Notes: generated by a model not told the origin, from the letters alone. Positions 44,518-58,077 are shown, numbered from the stretch's first letter. The stretch is DNA of 64,000 nucleotides from Actinomadura harenae (GCF_003696215.1 NZ_RFFG01000005.1:100385-164384); one strand, 5' to 3'. Numbers and translations: made by a program.

Positions 44518-46287
44518 TCAGTCGAACTCCCAGCTCTCCGGGAGGGTGTCGGTGTCGTCGTCGATGTCGCCGCCTTCGGCGTCCAGCGCCTCTTTCACGA
44601 CGCGGTAGGCCATGCCGGGCGGGTAGCCCTTGCGGGCGAGCATCCCGACGAGCCGCCGGACGCGCTTCGTGCGCTCGACGCCGCGTGTCGAGGACAGTCT
44701 GCGCACGACGAGCTCACGCGCGCGCCGTTCCTCCTGCTCGGAGTCCAGCGACTCCACGGCCTCGCTGACGATCTCGTTGTCGACGCCGCGCCGGCGCAGC
44801 TCGGCCGCCAGTGCCCGCCGTCCCAGACCTCGTCCGGCATGTCGCGACTGAACCCATGTCTGCGCGAACGCCTCGTCGTCGATCAGGCCGACGTCGGTGA
44901 ACCGCCCGAGCACCCGCTCCGCGACGTCATCCGGGATGTCCTTCCTCCGCAGGGCGTCCGCCAACTGCGCCCGGGTGCGCGGCGAGCCCGTCAGCAGCCG
45001 CAGGCAGATCTCCCGGGCCCGGGCCTCCGGATCCCCGGTGTCCCGCTCGCGCGTGCCGCCGTCCTCGTTCCGGGGCCCTGGCGCGGACTCCCCGGCTCGG
45101 CGTTCGCGCTCTTCGGTGCCCGGCTCCCGGCCATGCTCGTCCTCGTTCGAGGCTCGCCGCCGAGGTCCCTGGCGTCCACGACGACGCCCGTCGGACGCGT
45201 CCTCTCCGCCCCAGGAGGCTCGAGAGCCACCGAACGGTCTCTCCGACTTCCGCTTCCCCGAGTCACGCCGCCCTCGGCTACGACGTTCGCCTGATGCCGC
45301 GGCCTCGCTCGCGGAGGTTCCGTTCTCAGGGAACGCGTCGTCACTGGAGTCACCGCGCGTCGGGGGTGCCTGCGGCGAGGCGCCTACTGCCGTGTGCTGC
45401 CACTCGGACACGCTCTCTGTGGGCGGATCCTGCACGAACGAGCCCTGCGCACGGTCATCCATGGGGACGTTCTGTTCGGGGATGTCCTCGACAGGCGTAT
45501 CCCCCGTCGGCACGCCCCCCTCGGGGCTCGGTGGGAGCGGCCCCGCACCGTCGGCAGCATCCTGGAGGGCGCTGGGCTCCCGGGCTCCCTCTTCTGGGCC
45601 GCCCCCTACTGCGCGGCTCCTCGACGCCGCGCTCCGTGGCCTGCTCTCGGCCGCCGAGGCATCAGCGGCGTCGCTTGCCGAGCTCTCCGGTTCCGCCTCT
45701 GGTCGGGGGGCGGGGGCTGCGGCGCGTCGTTCGGAGGGCGTCCGGCGTGGCTTCTTGGCCGCCGGGGCGGCTGCGGAGACCGAGTCGGAGGGCGGCTGGG
45801 ACGCGTCCTCTGTTCCCGTCTCGTGCTTCTCGATGGGCGGGGTGCTCAGCCAGGTCGGGGGGGCGTCCGGGGGCTTCGGGGTGCTCTCGGCAGTCCCTCG
45901 GGTTTCGTTCGGCGGTGCGGAGGACCGCTGTGGGGAAGCGGGTGTTGCGCCCCAGGGGTTGCTGGACGGGCTCGCCCACGGCGGCGGAGCGGCCGTGCTC
46001 GGCTGGTTCCAGGGCAGTGCGCTGGGGTCCGTCTTCGGTGTGGGGACGTTCCAGGGGAGGGCGGCCCCTCCCTCGGCCGGAGGCTGCGCCGTCCCCGGGT
46101 TCGGGTTCTGGGCGTCGGCCGCTCCGCTCCAGGACGATGCCGCTGGAGTCTGCGTGTCGGTCTCGGCAGCGTCGGAGCCCGCGTTCCCGGTGGTCGGGGC
46201 CTGCTCGGGATCGGTACGGGGAGGCGCCCAGGGGGTGGCGGACGAGGTCGGCCACGATGGGGTGTCGTCCGAGGGCGGGGTGGTCAT
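44518..46287 (-). CDS. recX: RecX regulatory protein with giant N-terminal extension
   Basis: RecX binds RecA filaments and restrains recombinase activity. The C-terminal 165 residues of this 589-residue frame are a normal RecX: AREICLRLLTGSPRTRAQLA, then LIDDEAFAQTWVQSRHAGRG, LGRRALAAELRRRGVDNEI and KGYPPGMAYRVVKEAL. The first 415 residues or so are of very low complexity: Pro/Ser/Ala/Thr-rich, then Arg/Glu/Gly-rich (SRGRRDSGKRKSERPFGGSR), almost certainly disordered. Ordinary RecX is 150-200 residues (some actinobacterial ones somewhat longer). Starts closer to the domain are possible, but the reading frame is open throughout. It lies 139 bases after recA on the same strand. Confidence 0.9.
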   Translation of the reverse strand: MTTPPSDDTPSWPTSSATPWAPPRTDPEQAPTTGNAGSDAAETDTQTPAASSWSGAADAQNPNPGTAQPPAEGGAALPWNVPTPKTDPSALPWNQPSTAAPPPWASPSSNPWGATPASPQRSSAPPNETRGTAESTPKPPDAPPTWLSTPPIEKHETGTEDASQPPSDSVSAAAPAAKKPRRTPSERRAAAPAPRPEAEPESSASDAADASAAESRPRSAASRSRAVGGGPEEGAREPSALQDAADGAGPLPPSPEGGVPTGDTPVEDIPEQNVPMDDRAQGSFVQDPPTESVSEWQHTAVGASPQAPPTRGDSSDDAFPENGTSASEAAASGERRSRGRRDSGKRKSERPFGGSRASWGGEDASDGRRRGRQGPRRRASNEDEHGREPGTEERERRAGESAPGPRNEDGGTRERDTGDPEARAREICLRLLTGSPRTRAQLADALRRKDIPDDVAERVLGRFTDVGLIDDEAFAQTWVQSRHAGRGLGRRALAAELRRRGVDNEIVSEAVESLDSEQEERRARELVVRRLSSTRGVERTKRVRRLVGMLARKGYPPGMAYRVVKEALDAEGGDIDDDTDTLPESWEFD

Positions 46288-46426
46288 CGGAGGCCCTCGG
46301 GGACGGCGGCGCCGGTGGGGAAGGACCGCGCACCGGCGAACCGGTGGCGGTGGAGGCGCCGCCGCCCTGCATACGAGATCATCGCTCAGTCTTCGTCAGG
46401 AGTCACCCGATTCGACGGATTCGCCG

Positions 46427-47554
46427 TCAGGAATCCCCGGCCTTGGCCTTGGCCGACTTGCGCGCGGACGGAGCGGCGGCAGCGGCGGCAGCGGCGGCGG
46501 GCTTGGCCGGGGCCTCGGCGGCCGGCTTGGCGGCGGCGTCCCCGGCCGGCTTGTCGACGCGCGGCCCGACGCCGAGCTTCTCCTTGATCTTCTTCTCGAT
46601 CTCGTCGGCGGTGTCGGGGTTGTTCTTGAGGTAGTTGCGGGCGTTCTCCTTGCCCTGGCCCAGCTGGTCGCCCTCGTAGGTGTACCAGGCGCCGGACTTG
46701 CGGACGAAGCCGTGCTCGACGCCGAGGTCGATCAGGCCGCCCTCGCGGGAGATGCCGTGGCCGAAGAGCAGGTCGAAGTCGGCGACCCGGAAGGGCGGGG
46801 CCATCTTGTTCTTGACGACCTTGACCCGGACGCGGCTGCCGACGGCCTCGGTGCCGTCCTTCAGGGTCTCGATGCGGCGCACGTCGAGCCGGACCGAGGA
46901 ATAGAACTTCAGCGCGCGGCCACCGGTGGTGGTCTCCGGCGAGCCGAACATGACGCCGATCTTCTCGCGCAGCTGGTTGATGAAGATCGCGGTGGTACGG
47001 GTCTGGTTCAGCGCACCGGTGATCTTGCGGAGCGCCTGCGACATCAGCCGGGCCTGCAGGCCCACGTGGCTGTCGCCCATCTCACCCTCGATCTCGGCGC
47101 GCGGGACGAGCGCGGCGACCGAGTCGACGACCACGATGTCGACCGCGCCGGAGCGGACCAGCATGTCGGTGATCTCGAGCGCCTGCTCGCCCGTGTCGGG
47201 CTGGGACACCAGCAGGGCGTCGATGTCGACGCCGAGCTTGGACGCGTACTCGGGGTCGAGCGCGTGCTCGGCGTCCACGAACGCGGCGATGCCGCCGTTC
47301 CGCTGGACGCTGGCCACCGCGTGCAGCGCGACGGTCGTCTTGCCGGAGCCCTCGGGGCCGTAGACCTCGACGACGCGGCCGCGCGGCAGGCCGCCGATGC
47401 CGAGCGCGATGTCGAGCGAGATCGCCCCGGTCGGGATGACCTCGACGGGCGCGCGCGCCTCGTCGCCCATCCGCATGATCGAGCCCTTGCCGAACTGCCG
47501 CTCGATCTGGGCGAGCGCGGTCTCGAGAGCCTTCTCCCGGTCGTTGGCTGCCAT
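46427..47554 (-). CDS. recA: recombinase RecA
   Basis: DNA strand-exchange protein and LexA co-protease. The 375-residue protein has [20 protein letters not shown], Walker A GPEGSGKT (about residue 72), the L1 and L2 loop regions and the Walker B area [20 protein letters not shown], and ends with an Ala/Lys-rich tail rather than the acidic E. coli tail. The ATG start [14 protein letters not shown] is typical of actinobacteria. An SOS-box-like site lies about 143 bases upstream. recX follows and is probably co-transcribed. Confidence 0.98.
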   Translation of the reverse strand: MAANDREKALETALAQIERQFGKGSIMRMGDEARAPVEVIPTGAISLDIALGIGGLPRGRVVEVYGPEGSGKTTVALHAVASVQRNGGIAAFVDAEHALDPEYASKLGVDIDALLVSQPDTGEQALEITDMLVRSGAVDIVVVDSVAALVPRAEIEGEMGDSHVGLQARLMSQALRKITGALNQTRTTAIFINQLREKIGVMFGSPETTTGGRALKFYSSVRLDVRRIETLKDGTEAVGSRVRVKVVKNKMAPPFRVADFDLLFGHGISREGGLIDLGVEHGFVRKSGAWYTYEGDQLGQGKENARNYLKNNPDTADEIEKKIKEKLGVGPRVDKPAGDAAAKPAAEAPAKPAAAAAAAAAPSARKSAKAKAGDS

Positions 47555-47696
47555 GTCTGCCCCTTGTCTCGTATTCGGTCGCCGGGTCTGCCGGCTCTCG
47601 GCTTCGCGATGTCGAAGGCGACGTTACGAGGTGCCTCCGACAGTTCTCGAGCCCTCACCGGAACTGTGGATAACGTCGCTCGCCGGGCACAGCCTA

Positions 47697-47712
47697 CCGA
47701 ACATCCGTTCGA
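47697..47712. promoter_or_regulatory. LexA/SOS-box-like site
   Basis: CCGAAC-ATCC-GTTCGA matches the actinobacterial SOS consensus TCGAAC-N4-GTTCGA except at the first base. It lies 143 bases before recA (minus strand) and 94 bases before the divergent ATP-grasp gene (plus strand), so it could control both. Confidence 0.7.
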
Positions 47713-47805
47713 TCATGGACGGGCCTCCCGATTCGCCCCGGATTACCCGTGCGCCGAACGCCTCGACACCGTACGCTGGCGGCGCCGTCCCCGGAGGCTT
47801 TCATC

Positions 47806-48666
47806 ATGACGCTGACCGTCCTTTTCTGCGTCGATCCGCTCCACACCCGGCGCGTTGAGCCCCACTTCTCCCGCGAGGCCGCGGCCGTGCGCGATCACTA
47901 CGGCGAGATCGGCCTCATCGACCACGACGAGCTGCGGCGCGGCGACGCCGACGCGGCCGTCCGCGGCGTCCCCCGCGACCTCGGGCACGCCTGGTACCGC
48001 GGCTGGATGCTCACCGGGGCCGAGTACGCCGCCCTGGCCGCCGCGCTGAAACGGCGTGGCACGGTGCTGCTCACCCATCCGGACGACTACAGGCGCGCGC
48101 ACGAGCTGCCGGGCTGGCACGACTCGTTCGCGGGGCTGACCCCGAACAGCGTGTGGCAGGAGCTCTCCCCAGGGGACGACCCGGGCGACCTGGCCGAGCT
48201 GGTGCGTCCCCTGCGCGGCGGGCCCGGCATCGTGAAGGACTTCGTCAAGTCCCGCAAGCACGAGTGGGCCGAGGCGTGCTTCGTCCCGGACGTCCGTGAT
48301 CTCGCGCGCCTGCGCGCCGTCGCCACCAAGATGATCGCCCTTCAGGAGGAGTACCTGGCGGGCGGCCTGGTCGTGCGCGAGTACGAGGAGCTCGACGGGG
48401 ACGGTGAGGCGCGCGTCTGGTGGGTGGACGGCGAGCCGGCGCTCGTGGGGCCCCATCCCGACACCCCCGACACCGAGCCCGAGCCGGACCTCTCCGGGGT
48501 GGCGCGGGCCGTCCGGGCGCTGGGCTGCAGGTTCATCACCACCGACCTCGCGCGCCGCGCGGACGGCGCCTGGCGCGTGGTGGAGGTCGGCGACGGGCAG
48601 GTGAGCGATCTCCCGGCGACGGTCGACCCGATGGATCTGTACGCTCACCTGCCGGTTCCTGATTGA
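47806..48666 (+). CDS. ATP-grasp domain protein (DUF4343-like)
   Basis: A 286-residue ATP-grasp-fold protein of the DUF4343-like group. It starts MTLTVLFCVDPLHTRRVEPH and has the mixed alpha/beta N-terminus, LRGGPGIVKDFVKSRKHEW (nucleotide-binding lysine region), GGLVVREYEELDGDGEARVW (central strands) and RRADGAWRVVEVGDGQVSDL (metal-binding end). ATP-grasp enzymes ligate a carboxylate to an amine or thiol; the substrates here are unknown. CCGGAGGC precedes the ATG at 47806. It diverges from recA across the SOS-box-like site and is followed by the small lipoprotein gene and a second ATP-grasp ligase. Whether these all form one transcript is unclear (68 bases to the next gene). Confidence 0.85.
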   Translation: MTLTVLFCVDPLHTRRVEPHFSREAAAVRDHYGEIGLIDHDELRRGDADAAVRGVPRDLGHAWYRGWMLTGAEYAALAAALKRRGTVLLTHPDDYRRAHELPGWHDSFAGLTPNSVWQELSPGDDPGDLAELVRPLRGGPGIVKDFVKSRKHEWAEACFVPDVRDLARLRAVATKMIALQEEYLAGGLVVREYEELDGDGEARVWWVDGEPALVGPHPDTPDTEPEPDLSGVARAVRALGCRFITTDLARRADGAWRVVEVGDGQVSDLPATVDPMDLYAHLPVPD

Positions 48667-48734
48667 CGGCGAAGAAACCGGATTAGGTACGGTTTCGTCT
48701 CAGATACGACCGTGAAACGTCACCCGCTAAGGAC

Positions 48735-49124
48735 GTGTCCCCGTTGCCCCCTCAGGAACCCGCGCGCCGTCTCAGCTCACGAGCCGTGAAGATCGGCATG
48801 GTGAGCGTGCTGTCCATCGCCGTCACCTCCGCCTGCGGCACCAAGTCCACGACGGCCTGGTGCGTCGACCGCATGGCCCCTCCGACCGGCCTCACCAAGG
48901 GCGGCTACAAGGTCGTCCCGGACGCCTACTGCGACACGCGGGAGATCGAGAACGGCTCGGTCGGCTACAACCGGTACTTCTGGTACTACGGCGGCAAGCG
49001 GGACAGGTACGGGTACGTACGAGGCGGCGGCTACAGCGCGCCGCGCAGCCACCGGATCAAGTCGAGCAGCGGCCATTCGCTGATCCGGGGCGGTTTCGGC
49101 GGTCACGGCCGGAGCGGCGGCTGA
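48735..49124 (+). CDS. small lipoprotein/exported protein next to a peptide-ligase gene
   Basis: A 129-residue exported protein. The N-terminus is basic, then VKIGMVSVLSIAVTSAC gives a lipoprotein signal with lipobox ending in TSAC near residue 34. The mature part contains two more cysteines (AWCVDR and AYCDTR), an aromatic YNRYFWYYGGKRDRYGYV stretch and a Gly/Ser/Arg/His-rich C-terminus (GFGGHGRSGG). The GTG at 48735 has TAAGGA just upstream. It ends one base before the glutathionylspermidine-synthase-like gene. In E. coli an exported protein (YjfM) also neighbours a similar ligase (YjfC) and DUF350 protein (YjfL), so this protein may be the ligase's substrate or partner. No known domain was recognised. 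Confidence 0.75.
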   Translation: MSPLPPQEPARRLSSRAVKIGMVSVLSIAVTSACGTKSTTAWCVDRMAPPTGLTKGGYKVVPDAYCDTREIENGSVGYNRYFWYYGGKRDRYGYVRGGGYSAPRSHRIKSSSGHSLIRGGFGGHGRSGG

Positions 49125-49125
49125 T

Positions 49126-50283
49126 ATGCGGCGCGAGTACAGCGACCCGCGTCCGGACTGGGCCGCGCGCGTCGAGGCGCAGGGCCTGGCCTACCACCGG
49201 ACGGCGCATCCCGAGTATCTGAAGCGTCCCTACTGGGACGAGTCCGTGCACTACGTCTTCGAGATGGACGAGGTGCTGGCCCTGGAGGAGACCGTCGAGG
49301 AGCTCCACCGCATGTGCCTCCAGGCGGTGGAGCACGTGGTCACCACGGGCCGCTACAACGTGCTGGGCATCCCCGACTGGGTGGCGCCCCTCATCGAGGC
49401 GTCCTGGCGGCGGCGCGACCCGCATCTGTACGGGCGGTTCGACCTGAGTTACGGCGGCACGGGCCCGGCCAAGCTGCTGGAGTACAACGCCGACACCCCC
49501 ACGTCCCTGGTGGAGAGCTCGATCGTCCAGTGGTACTGGCTGCGGGACGTGTACCCGGACGACGACCAGTGGAACTCGATCCACGAGCGGCTGGTGGCGC
49601 GCTGGAAGGAGATCGCGGGGAGCGTCCCGGGCGGGCGCGCGCACTTCGCGTGGACGAACGAGGACGAGACCGGTGAGGAGGTCATGACGGTCGCCTACAT
49701 GCAGGAGACCGCCGAGGAGGCGGGCCTGCCGGGCGAGGCGATCGCCATGGAGGACATCGGCTGGGATCCCGTGCGCGCGCGGTTCGTGGACATGGGCGAA
49801 CGCGAGATGACCACGGTCTGCAAGCTCTACCCGTGGGAGTGGATCGTCGCCGAGCCGTTCGGCCGGAACCTCGCGCACGCGCCCACGAGGTGGATCGAGC
49901 CGATCTGGAAGATGATCCTCTCCAACAAGGCGCTCCTGGTGCTGCTCTGGGAACTGTTCCCGGGCCACCCGAACCTGCTGCCCACGTACCTGAACACCCC
50001 CGGCGACCTGACGTCCTACGTGCAGAAGCCTCTGCTGGGACGCGAGGGCGCGAGCATGCGCATCGTCACCCCGGACGGCCCCGAGGTCAGCACCGAGGGC
50101 GAGTACGGGCGCGAGGGCTTCGTGTTCCAGGAGTTCTGCCCGCTGCCCGACTTCGACGGGGAGCACCCCGTCCTCGGCGCGTGGGTCGTGGAGGACGAGT
50201 CCGCCGGGCTCGGCATCCGCGAGACCTCGGGCCTCATCACCGACGACACGTCCTCGTTCGTCCCGCACCGCATCCCGCTGTAA
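49126..50283 (+). CDS. glutathionylspermidine-synthase-like ATP-grasp ligase
   Basis: A 385-residue enzyme of the GSP-synthase C-terminal family (YjfC/YgiC type). Conserved parts are FEMDEVLALEETVEELHRMC, DLSYGGTGPAKLLEYNADTP, WIEPIWKMILSNKALLVLLW and LGREGASMRI (nucleotide binding), and the end VLGAWVVEDESAGLGIRE. True glutathionylspermidine synthesis is unlikely, as actinobacteria generally use mycothiol, not glutathione, and the amidase half is missing. Such proteins are thought to ligate amines or amino acids to peptides. The start ATG lies one base after the lipoprotein stop, and the DUF350 gene follows after 15 bases, giving a tight three-gene unit. Confidence 0.9.
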   Translation: MRREYSDPRPDWAARVEAQGLAYHRTAHPEYLKRPYWDESVHYVFEMDEVLALEETVEELHRMCLQAVEHVVTTGRYNVLGIPDWVAPLIEASWRRRDPHLYGRFDLSYGGTGPAKLLEYNADTPTSLVESSIVQWYWLRDVYPDDDQWNSIHERLVARWKEIAGSVPGGRAHFAWTNEDETGEEVMTVAYMQETAEEAGLPGEAIAMEDIGWDPVRARFVDMGEREMTTVCKLYPWEWIVAEPFGRNLAHAPTRWIEPIWKMILSNKALLVLLWELFPGHPNLLPTYLNTPGDLTSYVQKPLLGREGASMRIVTPDGPEVSTEGEYGREGFVFQEFCPLPDFDGEHPVLGAWVVEDESAGLGIRETSGLITDDTSSFVPHRIPL

Positions 50284-50298
50284 CCCTCGAGGAGAACC

Positions 50299-50766
50299 AT
50301 GACCCCGCTCGCCGCCGCCTCCGGCGACGACAGCCTCGGCCATGTCCTGCTGCACGGCTCCGGAGCCCTGCTCGCGTACGCGGCCGCCGGCCTCGTGCTG
50401 TTCGTGGCCGGTTTCTACATGACCGACCTGGCGACGCCCGGCCGCCTGATCCACGTGATCCGCCGGGACCGCAACCCCAACGCCACGCTGCTGGCCTGCG
50501 CGTCCACGGTCGGCGTCGGCCTGATCGTGGCCGTGTCGATCTTCGCGGCGGGCGGGGACCTGATCGAGGGCCTGACCCGGACGCTGGTGTTCGGCCTGGT
50601 CGGGATCGTCGCGCAGACCGCCGCGACGATGGCGTTCAACCGGCTCGTCGGGATCAACGTCCGGGAGCTCGCGGACGGCCCGGAGGACAAGCTGGAGCCC
50701 GCCGCGATCCTGCTGGCCGTGGCGAACGTGATGATCGGGTTCGTGACCGCCGTCGCGGTGTACTGA
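50299..50766 (+). CDS. DUF350 family membrane protein
   Basis: A 155-residue integral membrane protein with four helices: residues about 20-40 (GALLAYAAAGLVLFVAGFYM), 62-82, 92-112 and 133-155, in the DUF350 (YjfL) pattern with an internal duplication. AGGAG precedes the ATG (GAGGAGAACC). It follows the GSP-synthase-like gene after 15 bases. DUF350 genes recurrently neighbour this kind of ligase, so it probably forms the membrane part of the same system. A hairpin ends the unit. Confidence 0.88.
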   Translation: MTPLAAASGDDSLGHVLLHGSGALLAYAAAGLVLFVAGFYMTDLATPGRLIHVIRRDRNPNATLLACASTVGVGLIVAVSIFAAGGDLIEGLTRTLVFGLVGIVAQTAATMAFNRLVGINVRELADGPEDKLEPAAILLAVANVMIGFVTAVAVY

Positions 50767-50796
50767 CCGCCGACCGCAGGCACTCCTGCTGTCACG

Positions 50797-50826
50797 GGCG
50801 CGCGCGGACGTTTGGCCGCGCGCGCC
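50797..50826. terminator. bidirectional hairpin
   Basis: GGCGCGCGCGG and CCGCGCGCGCC with the loop ACGTTTGG, between the convergent DUF350 and DUF3046 genes. Confidence 0.7.
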
Positions 50827-50847
50827 TGGCGCCGGGGTGAAGAGTGC

Positions 50848-51042
50848 CTAGCGGAGGCTCGCGGGCACGTCGAAGGTGGCGACGACCGCCCGCCAGACCG
50901 ACTTGGCGGATTCGCCGTCCGCCAGGGCCTGGTCGATCGTGCGCCCGCCGAGCTCGGCCAGGACGTAGTCCTTGGCGACGCTCGCGGCGTAGCCCTCGCC
51001 GAACTGCTCGTTCATCCGCTGCCAGAACATTGTGAGACGCAC
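50848..51042 (-). CDS. DUF3046 family protein
   Basis: A 64-residue protein, MRLTMFWQRMNEQFGEGYAA and on to ELGGRTIDQALADGESAKSV, matching the actinobacteria-specific DUF3046 family in length and sequence. It is typically found next to recA/recX; its function is unknown. It lies ten bases beyond the start of the esterase gene's stop region on the same strand and converges on the DUF350 gene. Confidence 0.9.
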   Translation of the reverse strand: MRLTMFWQRMNEQFGEGYAASVAKDYVLAELGGRTIDQALADGESAKSVWRAVVATFDVPASLR

Positions 51043-51051
51043 GCCGACACG

Positions 51052-52305
51052 CTATCCGACGGACTCGTCCATCTCGTCCGGTCCGCTCGGCCGACCCGCC
51101 TGGACGTACCGGCCGTGCAGGTCGGCCAGGTGGCGTCCGACGCCTTCGACCACGCGGGCCGTCCGGTACGACGGGAACACGTCGAAGGCGTGTTGGGCCC
51201 CCTGCAACTCGGCGTAGAGGACGGGTGCGTCCGACGCGTCCCGGAGCTTGTCCACGAATCGGCGTGCCTCCAGGACGGGGATCAGCGAGTCGTGACTGCC
51301 GTGGATGACGAGGAACGGTGGCGCGTCCGCGCGGAGGTAGCTCACCGGGGACGCCTTGGCGAAGGCATCTCGATCCTTGTCGAAAGACCGTTTCAGTACG
51401 CGTTTCTGTAGCAGCGCGGTCTTTCCGAGGGGAATCGGCCAGGGGCCTGGTTCGAGGAGGTCGTACACGCCGTAGATGGGCACAGCGCCTTGGACGGACG
51501 TGTCCACGTCCTCGAAACCGGGCTGGAACTCGGCGATGTTGGCCGTGAGCGCGACCATGGCCGCGAGGTGCCCGCCCGCCGAACCCCCTGTCACGCAGAG
51601 GAAATCCGGGTCGGCCCCGTACTCCTCGGCATGCGCGCGGTACCAGCGGAGGAAGTGCTTCAGGTCGAGCAGGTGGTCGGGCCACGTGGCGCGTGGGCTC
51701 AGCCGGTAGTTCACGTTGAATCCGACCCATCCTTGCAGCGCCATGTGGTTCAGCAGAGGCAGGCCCTGTTCGCGCTTGTCGCCGATGATCCAACCGCCAC
51801 CATGGATCTGCATAAGGCCGGGGCGTAGGCGCCCGTCGTTCTTGGGGCGGTACACGTCCAGCTTCAGGCGCAGCCGCCCGTCCTCGTGGAAGACGACATT
51901 GCGGTCGACCTGGACGCCGCGCCGGGGCACCAGGCACAGCGGCGGCAGGATGAGCTGGCTCAGCGGATAGCGAGACGGCACCTGCGGGTCCGGATCCCCG
52001 GGGACGCCGCTCTCGCGGAGCGTGGCCGCCGTCCCGCGGGACGCCGCGATCGTGCCGATCGTCCCGGCGAGCCCGACCAGTCCCAGCGCCAGGCCGACCC
52101 CTCCGGCCCAGCCGTCCAGGCCCCCGGCGGCGGCTGTCGAGACGAGCCCGACGATCTCCAGAACCAGCAGGTGGGGCGCCATTTCTAGGGCGAACCAGCC
52201 CGCGAAGAATCCGGGCATGGACAGGACCGCCCCGTGGGGCGGGCGGCGGGCGTTCACGGCGAGCAGCAGGCTCACCGCGCCCACCGCGAGCAGGACGTAC
52301 GGCAT
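51052..52305 (-). CDS. membrane-anchored alpha/beta-hydrolase (HSL-type esterase)
   Basis: A 417-residue protein starting MPYVLLAVGAVSLLLAVNAR. The first 120 residues hold about four membrane helices; the rest is an alpha/beta-hydrolase of the hormone-sensitive-lipase type. Visible catalytic elements are MQIHGGGWIIG (oxyanion hole), GGSAGGHLAAM (nucleophile Ser), HGSHDSLIPV (Asp) and QHAFDV (His). The ester substrate is unknown. GGGAG lies six bases before the ATG at 52305. A palindromic operator-like site at 52344 lies between it and lhr. Confidence 0.9.
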   Translation of the reverse strand: MPYVLLAVGAVSLLLAVNARRPPHGAVLSMPGFFAGWFALEMAPHLLVLEIVGLVSTAAAGGLDGWAGGVGLALGLVGLAGTIGTIAASRGTAATLRESGVPGDPDPQVPSRYPLSQLILPPLCLVPRRGVQVDRNVVFHEDGRLRLKLDVYRPKNDGRLRPGLMQIHGGGWIIGDKREQGLPLLNHMALQGWVGFNVNYRLSPRATWPDHLLDLKHFLRWYRAHAEEYGADPDFLCVTGGSAGGHLAAMVALTANIAEFQPGFEDVDTSVQGAVPIYGVYDLLEPGPWPIPLGKTALLQKRVLKRSFDKDRDAFAKASPVSYLRADAPPFLVIHGSHDSLIPVLEARRFVDKLRDASDAPVLYAELQGAQHAFDVFPSYRTARVVEGVGRHLADLHGRYVQAGRPSGPDEMDESVG

Positions 52306-52343
52306 CGGGGCTCCCGGGGTCGCGCCTGCCACCAGCGTGCACC

Positions 52344-52359
52344 AAGCAATCACTTGCTT
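52344..52359. promoter_or_regulatory. palindrome AAGCAATCACTTGCTT
   Basis: Perfect six-base arms (AAGCAA / TTGCTT) around TCAC, the form of a TetR-type operator. It lies 38 bases upstream of the esterase start and directly before a TACAAT (52359-52364), a possible -10 element for lhr on the plus strand. Confidence 0.55.
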
Positions 52360-52420
52360 ACAATGTGACGCGGACCACCCTCGCGCGGTTCTGTCGGACC
52401 CGCGAGGCAGGATGGGACGC

Positions 52421-57334
<4,914 letters not shown>

Positions 57335-57414
57335 CCAGGCGTCCGCCTCGGAGCCGATGGGGTTCTCGTTCCTGGGGCGCCGCTGCTCCAAGGGTTGCGC
57401 GTCTGTGTGTGCTT

Positions 57415-58077
57415 CTAGGTGCTGGTCGGGGAAGGGGGTGTGGTTCGGGAGGTGGTCAGGCGGCGGGTCGTGCGCCAGGTGGGCCAGAGGAGGGACGCCG
57501 CGAGGCAGCCGATGGCGAGCGGGGTCAGGAAGGCGAAGCGCAGGCCGATCGAGGCGCGCACGTCCACGTTCGAGGTGCCGTCCAGGCGCAGTACGGCGAC
57601 GGACCACGCGCCGTGGGTCTTGTTCCAGGTCAGGGTGCGGGGACCGGTGCCGGAGGACGAGGCGACCCAGAACGTCCGGCGCGTGGGGTCCGCGCTCCGC
57701 GCGGCTCCGGGGACGCGCCGGAAGTGCGCCCGGAAGGCCTTCAGCTCGGCCGAGACGAAGTCGTCGTAGGCGGTTCCCCGGAGGAACGCCTCGACCTCGT
57801 CCTTGGGCCCGATGCCCACGGAGACCGGGACGTCCGGGGCGACGGGGTCGACCTTGACGCGGACGCGGGCCAACTCGCCGATGTCCGGATCGGGGTCGGC
57901 GGCGTGCGCGGACGACGAGCCGACGTCGATCGCGTCGGTCTTGAGGGCCGCGGCGGCGGTGGTGAAGCGGTGCCGGGACGTGGAGAAGTAGCCGCCGCCG
58001 TCCGCCTGCGCCACGGCGAGGACCCCGGCGGCCGCGCCCGTCAGGAGCAGCAGCGCCGAGAGCGTCCAGGCCGACAC
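57415..58077 (-). CDS. two-TM membrane protein downstream of secA2
   Basis: A 220-residue protein with a helix at residues about 3-23 (AWTLSALLLLTGAAAGVLAV), an extracellular domain of about 145 residues and a second helix near 180-200 (LTPLAIGCLAASLLWPTW), ending in a basic Thr/Ser/Pro-rich cytoplasmic tail. The outside domain (YFSTSRHRFTTAAAALKTDA and on) has no cysteines. The GTG at 58077 lies 33 bases after the secA2 stop and lacks a clear ribosome-binding site, so it may depend on coupling. I do not recognise a family; its position suggests a role with SecA2. Confidence 0.8.
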   Translation of the reverse strand: MSAWTLSALLLLTGAAAGVLAVAQADGGGYFSTSRHRFTTAAAALKTDAIDVGSSSAHAADPDPDIGELARVRVKVDPVAPDVPVSVGIGPKDEVEAFLRGTAYDDFVSAELKAFRAHFRRVPGAARSADPTRRTFWVASSSGTGPRTLTWNKTHGAWSVAVLRLDGTSNVDVRASIGLRFAFLTPLAIGCLAASLLWPTWRTTRRLTTSRTTPPSPTST

